Source: Streptomyces sp. NBC_01485 (GTDB lineage Bacteria > Actinomycetota > Actinomycetes > Streptomycetales > Streptomycetaceae). From it: a stretch of DNA of 64,000 nucleotides. The notes below the pieces were generated by a model. The model saw only the letters and a program-made list of their open reading frames with translations, had not been told where the DNA came from and made no database searches. The stretch covers positions 1,302,001 through 1,366,000 of the forward strand of contig NZ_CP109435.1 of the NCBI RefSeq assembly GCF_036227125.1, read 5' to 3'. This document shows, piece after piece, positions 59,627 to 64,000 of the stretch (positions within the stretch are counted from its first letter, which is position 1; each line of letters starts with the position of its first letter). Made by a program: the position numbers and the translations under genes.

Positions 59627-59914
59627 ATGCAGCGTACCGAGCAGCAACCCCAACAGCCCACCCCCACACGCGAGCCGTACCCCACCGCCCCGCTGCCGCC
59701 CGCCGAGGCCGTCGACCAGCTCGCCCCGGCCATGTCCCCGGCCGACGCCGCCGCCCACCACGAGACTGCCGCCATCGCCGCCGCCCGCCGAGGCGACCAC
59801 ACCCACGCCACCCACCGCCGGCGCACCGCCGCCCTGCACCACATCCTCTCCGCGCAGGCCCTCGACCCCGAAGGCGGCCACCGCCTCCCGGCCCGTCCGG
59901 CGGTGCAGGCATGA
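59627..59914 (+). CDS. Small hypothetical protein, first gene of transfer-region operon
   Basis: A 95-residue protein: Gln/Pro-rich N-terminus (RTEQQPQQPTPTREPYP), then an Ala-rich helix (MSPADAAAHHETAAIAAARR). AGGAG precedes the ATG. Not recognised. Downstream genes overlap it by 4 bases. Confidence 0.55.
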   Translation: MQRTEQQPQQPTPTREPYPTAPLPPAEAVDQLAPAMSPADAAAHHETAAIAAARRGDHTHATHRRRTAALHHILSAQALDPEGGHRLPARPAVQA

Positions 59915-60060
59915 GCGAGCAGCCCACCCCCGCCGCGCACAACCCGCACACCTGCCAACTGTGCGCCAGCCTCCGCCACCCCGCACAAGCCAAGCAAGGG
60001 CGTGCGCTCACCAAGCACCTTGCCGCCAACCCGCTCCCGCAGCAGGCCGGTGCCCGATGA
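59911..60060 (+). CDS. Small CxxC protein
   Basis: A 49-residue protein with HTCQLCASLRHPAQA. Begins MSEQ, as does the gene at 60245 (MSEH in between), so these three may be duplicates with shared N-termini. ATG overlaps the previous stop. Confidence 0.5.
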   Translation: MSEQPTPAAHNPHTCQLCASLRHPAQAKQGRALTKHLAANPLPQQAGAR

Positions 60061-60248
60061 GCGAGCACCCCAGCCCCCACGCCTGCACCCGCGCCGCCGC
60101 CCTCTACCTCCAAGCCGCCGCACACTACGAGGCCGCCGCCCAAAACGCCGACCGCCTCAACGCACACAACCGCGCCGCAGCCCACCGGCAAGCCGCCCAA
60201 CAACACCGCCAGAACGCCGCCGAATGCCAGCAGGCAGGCACCCGATGA
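60057..60248 (+). CDS. Small Ala-rich helical protein
   Basis: A 63-residue protein of one long Ala/His/Gln-rich helix (RAAALYLQAAAHYEAAAQNA, AAAHRQAAQQHRQNA). ATG overlaps the previous stop. Its AAAHYEAAA pattern echoes the 59627 protein. Confidence 0.5.
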   Translation: MSEHPSPHACTRAAALYLQAAAHYEAAAQNADRLNAHNRAAAHRQAAQQHRQNAAECQQAGTR

Positions 60249-60391
60249 GCGAGCAGCAACCCCAACCCTGCACCACCTGCCAAGGCCGCCAAGGCCAAAT
60301 CATCGACACCAGCAGCGACGGCGTCGTACGCCAGAACTGGCAGACCTGCGGCCCCTGCTCAGGCACTGGCGTACAAGGCGGCGGCAACTGA
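60245..60391 (+). CDS. DnaJ-type zinc-finger small protein
   Basis: A 48-residue protein with CTTCQGRQGQ and CGPCSGTGV, the CxxCxGxG repeats of a DnaJ zinc finger. ATG overlaps the previous stop; its own stop overlaps the next ATG (TGATG). Confidence 0.6.
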   Translation: MSEQQPQPCTTCQGRQGQIIDTSSDGVVRQNWQTCGPCSGTGVQGGGN

Positions 60392-60570
60392 TGGCCTGGA
60401 ACCCCTTCCGTACCGGCGGCGACCGCCAACTCGCCGAGGCCAAGTACCAAGGCCGCGAATCCGCTACCGACCGCGCCGCCCGCCTCCGCCGCGAGCAGCA
60501 CCGCGCCCGCGTCCACCGCGACGGCGACAACGCAGGCACCAAAATCCCCCGCCGCCTCTTCCCCCGCTAA
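60391..60570 (+). CDS. Small basic protein
   Basis: A 59-residue basic protein (MAWNPFRTGGDRQLAEAKYQ, ARLRREQHRARVHRDG). ATG overlaps the previous stop; ends before a 13-bp hairpin. Not recognised. Confidence 0.5.
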   Translation: MAWNPFRTGGDRQLAEAKYQGRESATDRAARLRREQHRARVHRDGDNAGTKIPRRLFPR

Positions 60571-60584
60571 CCCCACCCCAAGCC

Positions 60585-60622
60585 GCCGGCCCGCGCCTAC
60601 AACCCCCACGGCGCGGGCCGGC
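60585..60622. terminator. Hairpin before the Spd-like genes
   Basis: GCCGGCCCGCGCC (60585-60597) pairs with GGCGCGGGCCGGC (60610-60622), 12-base loop, 13-bp stem. The AGGAG site of the next gene follows 13 bases later. Confidence 0.7.
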
Positions 60623-60645
60623 CCCTGCCCCGACAGGAGAACCCC

Positions 60646-60804
60646 GTGCCCCGCCGCCGCACCACCACCCACCGCATCGGCCTCCACGGCCCACTCGCCC
60701 GCTGGGGCTTCACCGTGTGCGCGGTATTCGCACTCCTCAACAACCTCCTCTGGCCCGGCCTCATCGCCACCGCCATCGCCCTCTACGCCTGGAGGAACCG
60801 GTGA
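60646..60804 (+). CDS. Small single-helix membrane protein (Spd-region)
   Basis: A 52-residue protein: basic N-terminus (MPRRRTTTHRIGLHGPLARW) and a hydrophobic helix (TVCAVFALLNNLLWPGLIATAI). GTG start after AGGAGAA. Its stop overlaps the SpdB-like start. Small membrane proteins of this kind accompany spdB in Streptomyces elements. Confidence 0.6.
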   Translation: MPRRRTTTHRIGLHGPLARWGFTVCAVFALLNNLLWPGLIATAIALYAWRNR

Positions 60805-61652
60805 AGACCCGCACGATCGAGCGGACCCGGACCCGCCTCGTCCCCCACACCGTCGACGGCGTCACCGAGATGGTCCTCGACACCGAAGTCATCGAGGTTC
60901 CTGCACCGCCCCGCGACTGGGACCAACTGGTCCGCGCCGCCGTCACCATCGGCGCGATCATCCTCGTCACCGCCTCCCTCGTCTGGACCACCGCGTCCAT
61001 CGGCGCCCTCCTCGCCCTGGCCACCGTCTCCGTCGTCGCCTACACCGCAGCCGTCGCCTTCGACGCGAGCTGGATCCTGTGCATGGCCGTCGAGTGGCTC
61101 CTGCGCTACGACCCCGAGCGAGCCAAGGCCGCCCAGCGCGCCGGCCGCTGGTCCCTCGCCGTCTCCATGGCCGCCGTCTTCGCGCACGGCTACGTCTTCG
61201 ACCAGCTCATCGTCGGCGTCGTCGGCGCGGTCGTCTCCGCGCTCGCCAAGCGCGGCTGGTCCATGGCCATGCGCGTCCACGCACGCCCCCTTGACTCGCG
61301 GACCCAGCAGTGGGTGGCGAAGCGGCGTGCGGCCCTCGACGGGCAGCTCGCGATGATCCCGATCCGCCGCGAACATCAGCGCGGCCAAGCCCTCGTCGAC
61401 GCAGAGCAGAACGCCCTGACCAGCGATCCGGACCACGGATCCGCGGATCCGGACCAGCCCGGACCGGATCCGCAGTCCGGATCCGGGAATCCGCTCCCGA
61501 CCCTCGCAGGGCCGATGACCGTGAAGGACGCGGTCCGGACCGCGAAGGATTCCGGGATCACGGATCCGGACGCGGTCCTGCGCTACGTCCACAAGGTCGC
61601 CGACGCCAACGCGCGCGAGGAAACGGTCAACCGCTACCTCCGGAGCGCCTGA
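60801..61652 (+). CDS. SpdB-like plasmid/element spread protein
   Basis: A 283-residue membrane protein resembling SpdB2 of Streptomyces plasmids and integrative elements, which spreads the element through the recipient mycelium. The N-terminus KTRTIERTRTRLVPHTVDG and PPRDWDQLVRAAVTIGA, followed by three or four membrane helices (IILVTASLVWTTASIGALL, VVAYTAAVAFDASWILCMAV, VFAHGYVFDQLIVGVVGAVV), is typical. A hydrophilic C-terminal half has a run of GATCCGGA-rich DNA (61420-61500). GTG start. Confidence 0.82.
   Translation: MKTRTIERTRTRLVPHTVDGVTEMVLDTEVIEVPAPPRDWDQLVRAAVTIGAIILVTASLVWTTASIGALLALATVSVVAYTAAVAFDASWILCMAVEWLLRYDPERAKAAQRAGRWSLAVSMAAVFAHGYVFDQLIVGVVGAVVSALAKRGWSMAMRVHARPLDSRTQQWVAKRRAALDGQLAMIPIRREHQRGQALVDAEQNALTSDPDHGSADPDQPGPDPQSGSGNPLPTLAGPMTVKDAVRTAKDSGITDPDAVLRYVHKVADANAREETVNRYLRSA
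61427..61495. repeat. Dense GATCCGG repeats inside the spdB-like gene
   Basis: In about 70 bases the strings GGATCC, GATCCGGA and TCCGGATCC recur seven or eight times, coding for an Asp/Pro/Gly linker (DPDHGSADPDQPGPDPQSGSG). Each is near-palindromic, so the stretch can form short hairpins and holds many identical 6-base sites. Confidence 0.6.
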
Positions 61653-62302
61653 TGCGCGCCGAGCCGGGCCCGGACGAGCGCCGCGTGCGCCATCTCCTCG
61701 ACCGTCTCGGCGCCCGCCCCATCGGCCACCCCGCACCACAGGGATCCCTCATGACCGACACGCCAGCCCATCGGAAGGGCGCCCCCCGGATGCCCGACTG
61801 GTGGCGCACCCACACCACCGCCACGCCGCCCGCCGCCGATCCGGCCCCGGAACCGGAACCGGACTGGTGGGACGCCCTCTACGCCGACACCGACAGCGAC
61901 AGCGACTCCTTCGGCCAGGACCCGGCAGACCGGCACCCCGACAGCCGCTGGGCCCCGCAACCCGACTACTGGCCCCGCCCCCACATCCCGGCCGCCCTCA
62001 CCCCCAACCCCGATCACGTAGCCGCCGCCATCAGCCCGAAGACCCGCGCCGCCCTGTACAACGCCAGCGCGGCCGGCGCCGGGTGGGCCCTCGGCCTGTA
62101 CGGCCCACTGGCCCACGCGATCGCCGACTGCGGCACCTACAGCACGGGCGGCGCCCTCACCCTCGGCCTCGGCGGCTGCCTCCTCATCGCGCATGTGTGG
62201 GACCGCCGTACCCGCCACTGGTGGCCCGGTATCGCCTGGGTCGCCCGCATCCCCCTCGCCACCGCCGTCCTCGCGCTCGCCCTCTGGGCGCCCGCCGCCT
62301 GA
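61652..62302 (+). CDS. Membrane protein of the transfer region
   Basis: A 216-residue protein: a soluble N-terminal half with Trp/Asp-rich segments (MPDWWRTHTTATPPAADP, PDWWDALYADTDSDSDS) and two or three C-terminal membrane helices (AAGAGWALGLYGPLAHAI, GGALTLGLGGCLLIAHVW, ARIPLATAVLALALWA). It overlaps the SpdB-like stop and is followed by further membrane proteins, as in spd operons. Confidence 0.65.
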   Translation: MRAEPGPDERRVRHLLDRLGARPIGHPAPQGSLMTDTPAHRKGAPRMPDWWRTHTTATPPAADPAPEPEPDWWDALYADTDSDSDSFGQDPADRHPDSRWAPQPDYWPRPHIPAALTPNPDHVAAAISPKTRAALYNASAAGAGWALGLYGPLAHAIADCGTYSTGGALTLGLGGCLLIAHVWDRRTRHWWPGIAWVARIPLATAVLALALWAPAA

Positions 62303-62318
62303 CCAGGAGAAACCCAGC

Positions 62319-62819
62319 ATGTTCACCCAGCACCTTGCCGCAGCCCAGGAGATCAGCGTCGCGGGCGGCCGAATCCTCGGCACCGTCGGAGCCGGCGGCA
62401 TCGCGACCGCGCTCACCGTGATTCTCGTTGCCGGGATTCGTGAGCCCAAGGGCAGTGGAGGCGCGCCAGGCGGGGGTGGGAAGAAGGGCCGCATCCGGAA
62501 GAAGCTGACCTCCGACCAGGCGCAGTGGACGGGCGTGGCTGCGGGGACCCTGTACATGACGGCCGGGTCGATTTGGACGGTTGGGGGGAACTTGTCCGAC
62601 GCGTTGGCCACAGTGTTCACGGGGGGTGGCTTCGGGTCGGCGGGGATGGGTGCGGTGTCGCTGGGGCTTGCCGCGCTCATGTACTTCCGCGAGTTGACCC
62701 CGGGGAAGGCCGCGTTCACGGGGATCCTTGCTGCGGGCGTGTGGGCTAAGGCGGGCGGGTTGTGGGGGTTGCCGCAGGCTCTGATCCTGACCGGCGGGCA
62801 CGCGTTGGGGATCATCTAA
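62319..62819 (+). CDS. Membrane protein of the transfer region
   Basis: A 166-residue protein with several hydrophobic helices (LGTVGAGGIATALTVILVAGI; GMGAVSLGLAALMYFREL; ALILTGGHALGII) and a basic glycine-rich loop (GSGGAPGGGGKKGRIRKKL). AGGAGAAACC ribosome site. Not recognised as a named Spd protein. Confidence 0.6.
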   Translation: MFTQHLAAAQEISVAGGRILGTVGAGGIATALTVILVAGIREPKGSGGAPGGGGKKGRIRKKLTSDQAQWTGVAAGTLYMTAGSIWTVGGNLSDALATVFTGGGFGSAGMGAVSLGLAALMYFRELTPGKAAFTGILAAGVWAKAGGLWGLPQALILTGGHALGII

Positions 62820-63505
62820 TGAAGATCGTTAAGGAGGTAGGGGAGCAGCCCCCCACCCCTGGCCTGCACCGTCGTATGGCCGCAGAACTGCGCCCCATCC
62901 TCGCCGTCGGCGGGGCTGGGGCCTCCCTGTGGGCAGGGTCCTGCATCCTCCTCCGCCGCGGCTGGACCCTCCTCGGCCATCACCTCGATGGCCGGGAACG
63001 CTGGGGTGCGCTCGCGTTCAGTGGATACGTGGCCGTGTACGCCTGCGGCCACGCCCCGCACATCGCCCGATTCGTGGTCCCTGGGGCCGCGATCGTCTGG
63101 TGTGTGGCCGCATGGTGGGTATCCCCTCTCCCCACTCCAGGCGTTGCCGGCGAAGAGGCCGACGAGCAGGCCGGGGGGGAACCGGAACTCACCGTCGATG
63201 AACTAGCCTCCCTCGTTCGCAAGGTCGCCAGGCACCGGCAGGGAGCCCACCTGGCCGACCTGCTCCAGGAGCCCGAATTGGCCGGCTGGGCCCAGCCCGA
63301 TTTGAAGGCCGCGGTCATCGATTTCGGGCTGCCTGTGGAGGAGTTCAAGCTGATCCTCGCCGGACGCCAGCGGGTGAGGGACGGGGTCCGCGTCCGGGAC
63401 CTCCCGCCCGACCCTGCCGTGGCGGCCCCCGCAAGCACCCCGCCGGAGCCGCCCGCGGACCCCGCTCCCCAGCCCCTCCCCGCCCAGCCCCCTGGGACCG
63501 GGTAG
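62819..63505 (+). CDS. Membrane-anchored protein of the transfer region
   Basis: A 228-residue protein: two N-terminal helices (ILAVGGAGASLWAGSCILL; FSGYVAVYACGHAPHIARF and FVVPGAAIVWCVAAWW) and a cytoplasmic part (LTVDELASLVRKVARHRQGA, HLADLLQEPELAGWAQPDLK, EEFKLILAGRQRVRDG) that looks like a small helical domain, then a Pro-rich tail. Overlaps the previous stop (TAATG). Unknown role in transfer. Confidence 0.62.
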   Translation: MKIVKEVGEQPPTPGLHRRMAAELRPILAVGGAGASLWAGSCILLRRGWTLLGHHLDGRERWGALAFSGYVAVYACGHAPHIARFVVPGAAIVWCVAAWWVSPLPTPGVAGEEADEQAGGEPELTVDELASLVRKVARHRQGAHLADLLQEPELAGWAQPDLKAAVIDFGLPVEEFKLILAGRQRVRDGVRVRDLPPDPAVAAPASTPPEPPADPAPQPLPAQPPGTG

Positions 63506-63512
63506 GGAGGTA
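63503..63512. promoter_or_regulatory. TAGGGAGGTA half-site identical to the XRE operator
   Basis: The 10-base half-site of the operator at 30302-30325, here overlapping the stop codon of the preceding gene. A looser TACCTACC lies at 63550-63557. It could be a distant site for the element repressor or a ribosome-site accident. Confidence 0.35.
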
Positions 63513-63585
63513 GGAACCACAGGTCAGACCGTATCCCTACCCGCCGCCTACCTACCGTCCTACCCGCCCGAGAGAGGCCCCCCTG

Positions 63586-63837
63586 ATGCTCTACGAGTAC
63601 CGGTGTCCCCGGTGCTGCGCGAGCAGCCCGCCCGACACCAGACGGGCCGCCGAGGCGTACCGGCAGCGGCACCGCGACGACGAGCACGGAGGCCTCGTCC
63701 CGCACGGTGAGCGCATCGTCCGCGTGCCCGGGAGCACCCGGGATTCGGACGGCCGGTATGTGAGTACGGCCGGTCTGCTCGGCCTGCTGGGGCTGCTGGC
63801 GGTGGCCGAGTTTCTCGCACGCGCCCTCGGCCGGTAA
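63586..63837 (+). CDS. Small zinc-ribbon and membrane-helix protein
   Basis: An 83-residue protein with YEYRCPRCCASSPP at the N-terminus (zinc-ribbon pattern), a polar middle and a C-terminal hydrophobic helix (TAGLLGLLGLLAVAEFLARAL). Located at the end of the transfer block, before a terminator. Ribosome site GAGAGG. Not recognised. Confidence 0.58.
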   Translation: MLYEYRCPRCCASSPPDTRRAAEAYRQRHRDDEHGGLVPHGERIVRVPGSTRDSDGRYVSTAGLLGLLGLLAVAEFLARALGR

Positions 63838-63905
63838 CCGGGGCTGTCACACTGGTGGCACACGCCGGGTAGTGCCCGGCACGCGCCGGGACCGCCCGGC
63901 ATCAC

Positions 63906-63942
63906 GAGGCCCGTCAGGTCATCCCCCGTCCTGACGGGCCTC
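63906..63942. terminator. Perfect 13-bp terminator hairpin at the end of the block
   Basis: GAGGCCCGTCAGG (63906-63918) pairs with CCTGACGGGCCTC (63930-63942), 11-base loop. It ends the transfer-region operon; the next gene is beyond the window. Confidence 0.85.
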
Positions 63943-64000
63943 GCCCATTCCCGCCCGCATTGTCGGCGCCCGACGCTACGATCCGCCCACACCGCACCAC

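Noticed and set aside
63843..64000. tRNA gene or right attachment site at the window end
   Set aside because: No cloverleaf or CCA-like end and no copy of the xylanase junction; only hairpins are seen.

Overview
The window comes from the chromosome of a high-GC actinomycete, almost certainly a Streptomyces. Codon third positions are nearly all G or C, GTG starts are frequent, and the protein families are typical of the genus: a large LuxR regulator with an ATPase domain, a DUF5999 protein, PadR, MocR, EamA and CPBP families, and a short WhiB-type gene. There are no rRNA genes, no tRNA genes and no CRISPR array.

Bases 1 to about 27670 are ordinary chromosome, mostly read on the minus strand. 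In order they hold: the start of a uracil-DNA glycosylase gene; a peptide-type ABC binding lipoprotein; two short-chain dehydrogenases in one likely operon; a DUF3037 gene coupled to a HipA-like kinase gene; a Rieske lipoprotein; an isochorismatase-like protein; two flavin-binding PNPOx-like proteins with a MocR regulator; an EamA transporter beside a relic of a second one; a Clp-N protein; an SRPBCC protein; PadR facing a third SDR; a class II amidotransferase; a cluster of small membrane proteins; a large LuxR regulator coupled to a membrane protein; a PhzF protein; a CPBP protease; a stretch of tandem repeats and gene debris; a GCS2-type glutamate-cysteine ligase; DUF5999; and a LacI regulator.

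At about 27670 the chromosome is interrupted. The last 41 codons of a GH10 endo-1,4-beta-xylanase lie directly against a large serine integrase gene. From there to the end of the window (over 36 kb) is one mobile element whose far end is outside the window. Its parts are: integrase; a coiled-coil membrane protein; an XRE repressor facing a divergent XRE gene across a perfect operator; then about 26 kb of tightly packed small genes, nearly all on the plus strand and often overlapping by 4 bases (ATGA or GTGA). These include a RecB-type nuclease, a Gp3-like recombination directionality factor, a DnaQ-type exonuclease, a C5 and an N-type DNA methyltransferase, a WhiB fusion, a Bro-N antirepressor, a RAMP-like protein, a GIY-YIG nuclease and a helicase-loader pair.

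After a strong two-way terminator (57422-57462) there is a short minus-strand block with DUF6221 and a second GIY-YIG protein. A divergent plus-strand block then leads into SpdB-like transfer membrane proteins. No capsid, terminase, portal or tail gene is visible. The simplest reading is an actinomycete integrative conjugative element of unusual type: it uses a phage-like serine integrase with its excision factor and a phage-like replication and early-gene region, joined to Streptomyces Spd transfer genes. The FtsK-like TraB translocase and the second attachment site would be expected beyond base 64000.
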